From Lachnospiraceae bacterium (GTDB lineage: Bacteria; Bacillota_A; Clostridia; Lachnospirales; Lachnospiraceae), in assembly GCA_017613595.1 (NCBI GenBank), contig JAGADM010000167.1, positions 1-7,020 on the forward strand: DNA of 7,020 bases. The letters are read 5' to 3'. Shown here in pieces: positions 1-4,770 of the stretch; within the stretch, counting starts at the first letter, position 1; every line of letters starts with the position of its first letter. Below the pieces are notes generated by a model. It ran no database searches. It was not told the DNA's origin and saw only the letters and a list, made by a program, of their open reading frames with translations. A program made the translations under genes and the position numbers.

Positions 1-7
1 AGAAGAG

Positions 8-13
8 TAGGAG
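8..13 (+). promoter_or_regulatory. Ribosome binding site of the Nudix gene
   Basis: TAGGAG lies 9 bases before the ATG at 23. It supports that start. No promoter for this gene is visible in the 22 bases upstream, so it may be transcribed from outside the window. Confidence 0.7.
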
Positions 14-22
14 CGAATTGCC

Positions 23-877
23 ATGACGAAAACCGGATCCGCAGGAAAAGGAAGTACTAAGAAGAAGCAATCGGAGAAAGACTATCTTTCACAATACGAT
101 ATCGGGAAATATGCCCGTCCTTCGGTGACGGCCGACATCGTGGCATTTATGATCCGTTCGGAGGAAAATGAGAACTACAAGATGGACTCAGCCAACAAGC
201 TTTCCATCCTCCTTGTGAAGCGCGCGGTGCATCCGTTTCAGGATTGCTGGGCGCTTCCCGGCGGTTTTTTGAAACCGAATGAAACGGTTGAGGAGTGTGC
301 CTTCCGCGAGATAACCGAGGAAGCCAACGTTACTCCCGTCTCCCTCATGCCGGTCGGCGTGTTCAGTGATCCAGGACGGGATCCGCGAGGCTGGGTAATC
401 TCGCAGGCATTTGCCTCCATCATCAGTGAAGACGCGGTGAGGCAGGTCGGCGGCGATGATGCGTCGGATGCGCAGTGGTTCGACATCCGGTTTGACCGCG
501 ACGCGGACGGAAAGAACATCCTTTCCCTTGAATACGGCGGAACGGAACTGCACGCGGTACTTCGTGAAGAGTCGAGCCGGTTCGGCCGGACGAACTATCT
601 CGTTGAGGAGAGCGGAGGGCTCGCATTTGACCACGCCGGAATCATCGCTACGGCGCTTACGGCACTTCGAGAGGGCGCCCGGAACTACGAGACGCTTTTC
701 GATTTCCTGCCGGAGCGGTTCACGCTGACCGCGCTTCAGAAAGTACAGGAGACCATAATGAACATCCAGATCCTGCCGGCCAACTTCCGCCGGAAAGTCA
801 GCGACTACGTTGTCGAAACCGACGAGTATACGCAGGGCGCGGGACACCGCCCGGCGAAGCTGTATAGGAGGAAATAG
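23..877 (+). CDS. Nudix hydrolase with NrtR-like C-terminal winged helix (ADP-ribose-type)
   Basis: The 284-residue protein has a Nudix fold at about residues 34-155 followed by a winged-helix region at about 221-284. The Nudix box starts at G81 and keeps E87, R95-E96 and E99-E100, the metal-binding and catalytic set. Its usual glycine near the end is N102. The segment around 115-130 ([13 protein letters not shown]) is typical of ADP-ribose pyrophosphatases and NrtR regulators. The C-terminal tail, with [17 protein letters not shown] and [10 protein letters not shown], matches the NrtR-type DNA-binding domain. NrtR proteins sense ADP-ribose and control NAD metabolism genes. With a nearly complete Nudix box this one could hydrolyse a nucleotide sugar, regulate, or both. 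The first 30 residues are a lysine-rich extension. No NAD genes are visible downstream; the upstream side is outside the window. Family call is firm, exact role is inferred. Confidence 0.9.
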   Translation: MTKTGSAGKGSTKKKQSEKDYLSQYDIGKYARPSVTADIVAFMIRSEENENYKMDSANKLSILLVKRAVHPFQDCWALPGGFLKPNETVEECAFREITEEANVTPVSLMPVGVFSDPGRDPRGWVISQAFASIISEDAVRQVGGDDASDAQWFDIRFDRDADGKNILSLEYGGTELHAVLREESSRFGRTNYLVEESGGLAFDHAGIIATALTALREGARNYETLFDFLPERFTLTALQKVQETIMNIQILPANFRRKVSDYVVETDEYTQGAGHRPAKLYRRK

Positions 878-880
878 TTG

Positions 881-909
881 TTGACATGAAAGACTATTTG
901 TGATAGTCT
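881..909 (+). promoter_or_regulatory. Promoter of the BlaI-type/M56 peptidase operon
   Basis: A perfect -35 box TTGACA (881-886) is followed after 17 bases by TAGTCT (904-909), a weak -10 box preceded by TG one base upstream (901-902), giving an extended -10. The promoter begins 4 bases after the Nudix stop codon. The first operator-like dyad fills the space between the boxes and covers the -10, so repressor binding should block RNA polymerase. Confidence 0.7.
891..909. promoter_or_regulatory. Operator-like dyad 1 (AGACTA-N7-TAGTCT)
   Basis: This is a perfect 6+6 inverted repeat with arms at 891-896 and 904-909. It covers the promoter spacer and the -10 box. BlaI/MecI/CopY-family repressors bind dyads of similar size with GACTACA/TGTAGTC-like arms, and the repressor gene is next downstream. 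It is the probable autoregulatory site; the match to a BlaI operator is inferred. Confidence 0.7.
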
Positions 910-915
910 CAATAT

Positions 916-934
916 AGACTAGTAATAATAGTCT
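916..934. promoter_or_regulatory. Operator-like dyad 2 (AGACTA-N7-TAGTCT)
   Basis: This is a second perfect copy of the same dyad, with arms at 916-921 and 929-934 and the same 7-base spacer length but a different spacer sequence. It starts 25 bases after dyad 1 and lies around or just after the expected transcription start. Two sites suggest two repressor dimers. Confidence 0.7.
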
Positions 935-993
935 GATGATAGATACCTGAGTAGAAAAAGTGTTCGGAGGGAATTGCACAATACTTGGAAGTC

Positions 994-1000
994 GGGAGGA
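994..1000 (+). promoter_or_regulatory. Ribosome binding site choosing the TTG start at 1007
   Basis: GGGAGGA ends 6 bases before TTG 1007, an ideal distance. Another purine-rich stretch (GGAGGG, 966-971) is only 2 bases from the in-frame TTG at 974, which is too close. The in-frame ATG at 1019 is 18 bases from GGGAGGA, which is too far. Confidence 0.65.
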
Positions 1001-1006
1001 ATAGTT

Positions 1007-1366
1007 TTGAATAATGGGATGGAACTTGGGGTGGTTGAAGGTCGTTTTGCGGAAATTATATGGGAGCATGCGCCTGTTTCCAGTTCTGATTTAGTTAAGC
1101 TTGCCCTTGAAAGACTAAATTGGAAAAGAACGACCACCCACACGGTAATCAGCAAATTGTGTGACAAAAAACTGTTCGCACGAGACGAAAATGGTATAAT
1201 TACGGTTTTGGTGTCTAAGGAAGAGTACAATATGCGGAGAGCGGATCAGTTGATTAATAACGCATACGGCGGATCGCTTCCCATGTTTATTTCCGGATTT
1301 GTTAAGCAGCATAAACTATCCGAGAAGGAGATTGCTGAGATTAAGAGAATTATCGAAGATCGGTAA
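1007..1366 (+). CDS. BlaI/MecI-family winged-helix repressor
   Basis: The 119-residue protein has the size and layout of BlaI/MecI. Residues about 7-70 form the winged helix, with LGVVEGRFAEIIWEH as helix 1 and WKRTTTHTVISKL (39-51) as the recognition helix. The C-terminal half (about 84-119) is the dimerisation helix set ending in LSEKEIAEIKRIIEDR, very close to the end of staphylococcal BlaI and MecI. In those proteins the partner peptidase signal leads to cleavage at Asn-Phe; the equivalent here is G97-F98, so P1 differs. The TTG start is chosen on its ribosome binding site; a longer form from TTG 974 would add 11 residues. The peptidase gene follows 29 bases later, as in bla and mec operons. 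Two dyads in the promoter suggest self-repression. The targets beyond this operon are unknown. Confidence 0.92.
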   Translation: MNNGMELGVVEGRFAEIIWEHAPVSSSDLVKLALERLNWKRTTTHTVISKLCDKKLFARDENGIITVLVSKEEYNMRRADQLINNAYGGSLPMFISGFVKQHKLSEKEIAEIKRIIEDR

Positions 1367-1381
1367 TTGTGTCTTTAGTGC

Positions 1382-1389
1382 GGAGGAAG
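1382..1389 (+). promoter_or_regulatory. Ribosome binding site of the M56 peptidase gene
   Basis: GGAGGAAG ends 6 bases before ATG 1396, with its GGAGGA core 8 bases away. The earlier in-frame GTG codons at 1369 and 1378 lie upstream of this site and cannot use it, so ATG 1396 is preferred. Confidence 0.65.
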
Positions 1390-1395
1390 ATGGAT

Positions 1396-2727
1396 ATGCT
1401 GAAAGATATCTTTACGTTTATCTTTTACAATGGGATTTTTGCATCTGTCTTAGCTGTTGTTGTTATGTTGATTCGTGCGGTTTCAAGGAAAAGATGCAAC
1501 CGTATTATGTGTTTAATTTGGGGATGCGTGGCAATTCGTCTTATCATTCCATATTCAATCGGAAAGACGATTCTTGTTCCGGATTATAGGGACAACGAAG
1601 TCTCATATGTGGAAAGCGTCGGCTCGGTTGAAAAACTGAAAGAGAGTGATCCGATTGCGACGATAGATTTTGAAAAGAAATCAACGGAAACGAAAACAGC
1701 GTATTTCGATGGGGCAAGGTTTCAGAATATCTCGGGAGTACTAAATGCAGTTATTCCGTATATTTGGGTAATCGGAACGATATGCCTCCTTGGCTTTCAC
1801 CTTTTGTCAGCGATTCTTTTAAGACGAAGATTGAAAATATGTCTTGAAGAGGAAGATTATTATCTGTGTGACGCCATTGGTGTTCCGTTTGTGTTAGGGC
1901 TCCTTAAGCCGAAGGTTTTCATACCGTCTTTCTTAGAGAAACCGCTAAAAACAAAAGTCATTACTCATGAGAAGTGCCATATACGGCATGGGGATACTTT
2001 TTGGATGGCATTGGCTACAATACTGGTTACAATATATTGGATACATCCTCTGATCTGGATGGCATTTTTCTTGTTCCTACGGGACATGGAAATGAGTTGC
2101 GATGATGAAGTGACGGCAAATTATGATTGGAACGAAAGAAAAGACTATGCCGAGGCGCTTGTGACAATCGCGGACAGGAGACTCTCCAAAGAAATGCTTA
2201 TAAATAGGTTTACCAATGGCTCGATTAAAGGACGGGTGAAGAACATAATGAGAAAGGATGAATATCGAAAACCCAAGAAAATACTTATCGCCATGTTGGG
2301 AATACTACTATTGGGGTTAACACTTTTTATCGGAGTAAAACATGTCATGAAAACCAAAACAAATGAACCGGAGAAGCAGCTGGAGATCATGAAACCGGTG
2401 CGTTTGACTGAAGCCGATTATTACAATTTTCCCGCGGAGAACGGACTCACGGTTTTCGTCTGGGAGATGGGAGCAAATGCGTATTGCTGCGGGTTGATGC
2501 CGGGAACCGACAGGAATGCGATGAAGTATGAGGATTTGCTTCAGATGGGACTTCGCCAGGGAACGACAGTGAAAACAATGAAGAAGATTCTGGCGTCGTA
2601 TAATCTGCCTAAGGACATGATTGCCGTTGAACCGTTTAGTAATCCGATTTCGAGTTATATTAATCCCGAACACACTTCGGATAATCCGGAGTATCGTGCG
2701 TTTCTCAGAAAACTGTTCTTTCCGTAA
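1396..2727 (+). CDS. BlaR1/MecR1-like M56 membrane metallopeptidase with a non-penicillin-binding sensor domain
   Basis: The 443-residue protein has hydrophobic segments at about residues 5-27, 37-53, 116-141, 202-227 and 294-314. The zinc site is HEKCH (191-195, an HExxH motif), followed by the conserved EMSCDDEV (E232 is the likely third ligand). The PFVLGLLKPKVFIP stretch before it is a hallmark of the M56 family. BlaR1 and MecR1 are near 590 residues and end in a class D beta-lactamase-like sensor. Here the last membrane segment is followed by only about 129 residues with no SxxK/SxN/KTG set, including an ENGLTVFVWEMGANAY stretch and adjacent cysteines (364-365). I believe similar tails occur in other clostridial BlaR1-like proteins, but cannot name the domain. 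It probably senses an unknown extracellular cue and triggers inactivation of the repressor encoded upstream. Base composition rises in GC near 2380, where the tail begins. Confidence 0.92.
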   Translation: MLKDIFTFIFYNGIFASVLAVVVMLIRAVSRKRCNRIMCLIWGCVAIRLIIPYSIGKTILVPDYRDNEVSYVESVGSVEKLKESDPIATIDFEKKSTETKTAYFDGARFQNISGVLNAVIPYIWVIGTICLLGFHLLSAILLRRRLKICLEEEDYYLCDAIGVPFVLGLLKPKVFIPSFLEKPLKTKVITHEKCHIRHGDTFWMALATILVTIYWIHPLIWMAFFLFLRDMEMSCDDEVTANYDWNERKDYAEALVTIADRRLSKEMLINRFTNGSIKGRVKNIMRKDEYRKPKKILIAMLGILLLGLTLFIGVKHVMKTKTNEPEKQLEIMKPVRLTEADYYNFPAENGLTVFVWEMGANAYCCGLMPGTDRNAMKYEDLLQMGLRQGTTVKTMKKILASYNLPKDMIAVEPFSNPISSYINPEHTSDNPEYRAFLRKLFFP

Positions 2728-2734
2728 CAGGCTC

Positions 2735-2762
2735 TTGACATTTGCATTTTCCGGGATATAAT
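2735..2762 (+). promoter_or_regulatory. Consensus promoter of the lipoprotein gene
   Basis: TTGACA (2735-2740), a 16-base spacer and TATAAT (2757-2762) match sigma-A boxes perfectly. It starts 8 bases after the peptidase stop. No terminator is seen between the genes, so read-through from the repressor operon remains possible. No AGACTA/TAGTCT dyad is present here. Confidence 0.85.
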
Positions 2763-2787
2763 TGCTTTCGTTATGAAGCGGTTTATC

Positions 2788-2794
2788 AAGGAGG
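2788..2794 (+). promoter_or_regulatory. Ribosome binding site choosing ATG 2801
   Basis: AAGGAGG abuts an in-frame ATG at 2795 with no spacing but sits 6 bases before ATG 2801, which begins MKKMLLF. The second ATG is therefore the likely start. Confidence 0.75.
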
Positions 2795-2800
2795 ATGACA

Positions 2801-3361
2801 ATGAAGAAGATGTTACTGTTTCTCTTGCTTGCGCTCAGCGTATGTATGTGTCTGACCGCATGCGGAGATGATGACGATGATGACGATTACAGCAGCAAGA
2901 AGCCTGCGAAAACGGAAGTGACGGAGGAGCCGACGGAGGAACCGACCGAAGAGGCGGATGTTCTCACGATTGCTTCCACTGAGACATGGGGAGACTTCAC
3001 GGTAGGCGTGCCTGCGGACTGGACGTTCCGTAAGGGCGACGTTTTTGATGAGGAAGATACCCGTTACTGCTCCGTAATGAAGTCAACACTCGTATTCTTT
3101 GATTTCAAGCGTGAGAGCGAAGAGATGGCAAAGCAGCATTACGAGTACAACAAGAACACGTATACCAACGAGCAGGAAGATGTGGCCGGTACCTACGGCG
3201 GCATCGACTGGACCGGTTTCCAGTACAGTGACGGCTGGGGCGGGTACGGTTTCGAACTGTATGCCGTTGTAAATGAAAAGCCGGTACGTGTTTCATCGTG
3301 CGGCTTCCGGTTTGACAGCGAAGAGGCTAAGACAATCCTCGGTTCCCTGTCGGTCAAATAA
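2801..3361 (+). CDS. Secreted lipoprotein of unknown function with poly-Asp and TEEP linker
   Basis: The 186-residue precursor has a lipoprotein signal: MKK, a hydrophobic core at residues 4-17 and the lipobox LTAC with C21 as the lipidated residue. Directly after G22 come seven aspartates (23-29). A flexible acidic linker with three TEEP/TEEA units (41-52) leads to a folded domain of about 125 residues rich in Trp, Tyr and Phe. Its start (WGDFTVGVPADWTFRKGD) resembles the first strands of PsbP/DUF1795-like extracellular domains, but that is a weak guess. It should be anchored to the outer face of the membrane. The gene has its own promoter and terminator, so it is probably monocistronic. It shows no beta-lactamase motifs, so there is no direct evidence that the neighbouring BlaI-type system controls it. 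Confidence 0.85.
   Translation: MKKMLLFLLLALSVCMCLTACGDDDDDDDYSSKKPAKTEVTEEPTEEPTEEADVLTIASTETWGDFTVGVPADWTFRKGDVFDEEDTRYCSVMKSTLVFFDFKRESEEMAKQHYEYNKNTYTNEQEDVAGTYGGIDWTGFQYSDGWGGYGFELYAVVNEKPVRVSSCGFRFDSEEAKTILGSLSVK
2867..2887 (+). repeat. Seven-codon Asp tract (GAT/GAC)
   Basis: Seven consecutive GAT or GAC codons follow the lipobox Cys-Gly codons. The pattern is a 9-base unit (GATGATGAC) repeated twice plus one GAT, so slippage could change its length in frame. Confidence 0.8.
2921..2956 (+). repeat. Three 12-base tandem repeats encoding TEEP/TEEP/TEEA
   Basis: The units ACGGAGGAGCCG, ACGGAGGAACCG and the more diverged ACCGAAGAGGCG encode an acidic proline-containing linker in the lipoprotein. 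Such linkers commonly space a surface domain from the membrane anchor. Confidence 0.75.
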
Positions 3362-3384
3362 TCGAAAACAAATGCAAAAGAGAG

Positions 3385-3412
3385 TCTCCCGTCAGCAGGC
3401 GGGAGATTTTTT
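3385..3412 (+). terminator. Rho-independent terminator after the lipoprotein gene
   Basis: A 7-bp stem, TCTCCCG (3385-3391) with CGGGAGA (3400-3406), has an 8-base loop and is followed by six T residues (3407-3412). It lies 24 bases after the lipoprotein stop. Confidence 0.9.
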
Positions 3413-3433
3413 CGTATTCCGCTCCTTTTTCGT

Positions 3434-3461
3434 TTCACTTTGCGAAAATCTATGGTATAAT
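3434..3461 (+). promoter_or_regulatory. Promoter of the 72-residue protein gene
   Basis: TTCACT (3434-3439) is followed after 16 bases by TATAAT (3456-3461), preceded by TGG, which makes an extended -10. It is directly downstream of the preceding terminator and 50 bases before the start codon. Confidence 0.75.
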
Positions 3462-3511
3462 CAAATGCACAATAGGTTCCGGCAAGAGGAACTGTAAAGG
3501 AGGATGTTACG

Positions 3512-3730
3512 ATGGATATTGCAGCAATGGTGAAAGACGCGGTTGAGAAGATCACAAAGGACGGAGACCTTACGAAGGCTTTTCAGAAGGATCCCGTTGA
3601 TACCGTAAAGAAGGTTGCCGGAGACAAGGTTCCCGCGGAAGCCATCGATAAGATCGTAGACGGCGTAAAGGCTAAGATTAAGATTGACAGCGCTGCCGGC
3701 GCCCTTGGATCCCTCAAGAAGCTTTTCTAG
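3512..3730 (+). CDS. Small charged helical protein, 72 residues, function unknown
   Basis: The gene has a clear extended -10 promoter and a strong ribosome binding site (AAAGGAGGA, 3496-3504, 7 bases from ATG), so it is likely real and well expressed. The protein is lysine- and aspartate-rich, with no signal peptide or membrane segment. It predicts as a few amphipathic helices: residues 1-15, then DLTKAFQKDPVDTVKKVAGD, then PAEAIDKIVDGVKAKI. It ends in GALGSLKKLF. I believe similar short proteins are common in clostridia. The DPxxxVKKVxGDKVPxxxI pattern recalls the helical leader of Nif11/NHLP-type peptides, but there is no double-glycine cleavage site and no modifying enzyme nearby, so this is only a resemblance. 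The alarmone hydrolase gene follows 100 bases downstream with no obvious promoter or T-rich terminator between, so the two may share a transcript. Confidence 0.8.
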   Translation: MDIAAMVKDAVEKITKDGDLTKAFQKDPVDTVKKVAGDKVPAEAIDKIVDGVKAKIKIDSAAGALGSLKKLF

Positions 3731-3783
3731 GAAACCGTTGATCCTGCGGAAGGCTGCGGGAATTCCGAAGAGGACGAGTACTG

Positions 3784-3831
3784 ATGACAGGCCGGGGCAG
3801 TGATGCCCCGGCAATAACGGGAGTGTGCTGA
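3784..3831 (+). CDS. Possible 15-codon leader peptide before the HD hydrolase
   Basis: ATG 3784 opens a 15-codon frame (MTGRGSDAPAITGVC) whose TGA (3829-3831) overlaps the hydrolase ATG (3831) as TGATG, a classic translational-coupling junction. AGGA (3771-3774) lies 9 bases before its start. The frame runs through the hairpin at 3791-3812. It could be chance: it is short and has no homology I recognise. Confidence 0.3.
   Translation: MTGRGSDAPAITGVC
3791..3812 (+). ncRNA. GUGA-capped GC-rich hairpin between the small-protein and HD-hydrolase genes
   Basis: GCCGGGGCA (3791-3799) and TGCCCCGGC (3804-3812) form a perfect 9-bp stem closed by GTGA, a stable GNRA-type tetraloop in RNA. No T-run follows (AATAACGG), so it is not a standard intrinsic terminator. 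It may protect the transcript end, mark an RNA processing site, or affect translation of the downstream gene. Confidence 0.6.
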
Positions 3832-4391
3832 TGAGTAATTTCAATCATGCCATTGAATTTGCAGTAGATGCCCACAGCGGATACACGAGAAAGGGGACCG
3901 GTTCGCCGTACATCGTGCATCCGATGGAAGTCGCGGCAATCGTGTCGACCATGACGCTCGACGATGATGTGCTTGCCGCTGCGGTGCTTCACGATGTGGC
4001 GGAAGATGCCGGCGTTTCCATTGAGACAATCCGGAACTTCTTCGGGCCGCGCGTCGCGGAACTGGTTGCGAGCGAATCGGAGGACAAGCGTCCGGATCTG
4101 CCGAAGTCGGAGACCTGGAAGATCCGCAAAGAGGAGACGATAGAGCATCTTCGCACGACTACCGACATCGCGGTCAAGATGATCACACTTGCCGATAAGC
4201 TGTCGAACCTACGCGCCACCTACCAGAACTACATGGTGATCGGAGACGAGGTGTGGAACCAGTTCAACATGAAGGATAAGAGGCTTCACGGCTGGTACTA
4301 CAGCGAGATTCTGAAGGCGCTCGGCGAGCTTTCCGCGTACCCGGTATGGCAGGAATACAAATGGTACGTAGACACGCTTTTCGGGCAGTAA
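3831..4391 (+). CDS. MESH1-like HD-domain (p)ppGpp hydrolase (small alarmone hydrolase)
   Basis: The 186-residue protein is close to the length of stand-alone MESH1-type hydrolases and consists of the hydrolase HD domain only. Motifs in order: AHSGYTRKGTGSPYIVHP with R20, K21 and H30; HD at 54-55; ED at 58-59; and LADKLSNLR with D122 and N126. These are the manganese-binding and nucleotide-contacting residues of the RelA/SpoT hydrolase domain. No synthetase or regulatory domain follows. It likely removes the 3'-pyrophosphate from ppGpp in the cytoplasm, lowering the stringent-response signal; some relatives act on NADPH or other nucleotides, so the substrate is inferred. ATG 3831 is chosen because GGGAG (3819-3823) is 7 bases upstream; an in-frame GTG at 3825 is only 1 base from that site. 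GC content is similar to the Nudix and methyltransferase genes. Confidence 0.9.
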   Translation: MSNFNHAIEFAVDAHSGYTRKGTGSPYIVHPMEVAAIVSTMTLDDDVLAAAVLHDVAEDAGVSIETIRNFFGPRVAELVASESEDKRPDLPKSETWKIRKEETIEHLRTTTDIAVKMITLADKLSNLRATYQNYMVIGDEVWNQFNMKDKRLHGWYYSEILKALGELSAYPVWQEYKWYVDTLFGQ

Positions 4392-4400
4392 CGGCAGGCA

Positions 4401-4425
4401 GTTTCATTTTCGGAAAATGAGAAAC
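4401..4425 (+). terminator. Weak possible terminator after the HD hydrolase
   Basis: GTTT (4401-4404) pairs with AAAC (4422-4425) and CATTTT-side bases (4405-4410) with AAAATG (4414-4419), leaving an AG bulge and a CGG loop. The stem is AT-rich and only short T-runs follow (TTGCTATTGACTTTT), so termination is uncertain. Confidence 0.3.
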
Positions 4426-4431
4426 TTGCTA

Positions 4432-4460
4432 TTGACTTTTGCACATTTTCCATTTATAAT
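4432..4460 (+). promoter_or_regulatory. Promoter of the Glu-Thr-Met-Asp tRNA unit
   Basis: TTGACT (4432-4437), a 17-base spacer and a perfect TATAAT (4455-4460) lie just before tRNA-Glu. The expected transcription start near 4467 leaves a 5' leader of only about five bases before the tRNA. Confidence 0.88.
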
Positions 4461-4471
4461 CAATCATGTTC

Positions 4472-4543
4472 GGCTCCATGGTCAAGCGGTTAAGACATCG
4501 CCCTTTCACGGCGGTAACAGGGGTTCAAATCCCCTTGGAGTCA
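4472..4543 (+). tRNA. tRNA-Glu (anticodon TTC)
   Basis: A 72-base cloverleaf. The acceptor stem GGCTCCA pairs with TGGAGTC (one G-T pair) and A is the discriminator. The anticodon stem TCGCC/GGCGG encloses the loop CTTTCAC with anticodon TTC. The T arm is AGGGG-TTCAAAT-CCCCT. CCA is not encoded. Confidence 0.95.
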
Positions 4544-4570
4544 TTCGGAGCAGCACCGCACATTAACAAT

Positions 4571-4583
4571 TCGGCTTTGCCGA
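4571..4583 (+). other. Small hairpin in the Glu-Thr spacer
   Basis: TCGGC-TTT-GCCGA forms a 5-bp stem with a TTT loop, 27 bases after tRNA-Glu. It lacks the conserved flanks of the adjacent palindromic repeats, so I list it apart. It may be a degenerate relative or an RNA processing signal. Confidence 0.35.
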
Positions 4584-4595
4584 TGTACGGCGCGT

Positions 4596-4643
4596 AGGTC
4601 ATCAGGACTCCGTCAGTTGCTTTGCAACTGCCACCTCATGACA
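4596..4643. repeat. Palindromic repeat, copy 1
   Basis: Outer arms GTCAT (4598-4602) and ATGAC (4638-4642) pair, then a C-C mismatch, then AGG/CCT. After an internal loop, CAGTTGC (4614-4620) pairs with GCAACTG (4624-4630) around a TTT loop. Copies 2 and 3 keep the flanks (TCATxAGGACTC and CCTCATGACA) and the general fold. It resembles the REP-like hairpin repeats scattered in some gut clostridial genomes. Confidence 0.75.
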
Positions 4644-4645
4644 AA

Positions 4646-4690
4646 AGGTCATCAGGACTCTTCCCACTTCGTGGGCCCCTCCTCATGACA
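4646..4690. repeat. Palindromic repeat, copy 2
   Basis: It begins three bases after copy 1. The outer arms GTCAT (4648-4652)/ATGAC (4685-4689), the C-C mismatch and AGG/CCT are the same as in copy 1. The inner stem is different in sequence: CCCAC (4663-4667) and GTGGG (4671-4675) around TTC. It ends 3 bases before tRNA-Thr. Confidence 0.75.
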
Positions 4691-4693
4691 AGT

Positions 4694-4766
4694 GCCGATG
4701 TGGCTCAATTGGCAGAGCAGCTGACTTGTAATCAGCAGGTTATCGGTTCGAGTCCGATCATCGGCT
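4694..4766 (+). tRNA. tRNA-Thr (anticodon TGT)
   Basis: A 73-base cloverleaf. GCCGATG pairs perfectly with CATCGGC and T is the discriminator. The anticodon stem GCTGA/TCAGC encloses CTTGTAA with anticodon TGT. The T arm is ATCGG-TTCGAGT-CCGAT. CCA is not encoded. Confidence 0.95.
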
Positions 4767-4770
4767 ATTT

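Noticed and set aside
974..1006. Earlier TTG start for the repressor (11 extra residues)
   Set aside because: Its purine-rich site is only 2 bases away, whereas TTG 1007 has GGGAGGA at 6 bases and gives a typical BlaI-family length.
188..1069. Long open frame of 293 codons on the minus strand
   Set aside because: It lies opposite the well-supported Nudix gene and runs across the next promoter into the repressor gene. Its protein is arginine-rich with no recognisable motif, and it has the look of an antisense shadow of GC-rich coding sequence.
2801..3361. The lipoprotein as a beta-lactamase controlled by the BlaI-type system
   Set aside because: It lacks serine beta-lactamase or metallo-beta-lactamase motifs and its promoter has no copy of the AGACTA/TAGTCT dyad.
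4571..4583. Fourth copy of the palindromic repeat
   Set aside because: Only a short TCGGC-TTT-GCCGA stem is present; the conserved TCATxAGGACTC and CCTCATGACA flanks are missing.
4596..4690. CRISPR-like pair of repeats in the Glu-Thr spacer
   Set aside because: The units are adjacent (2-base gap), palindromic and unequal inside, with no spacers of regular length and no cas genes. They are hairpin repeats.
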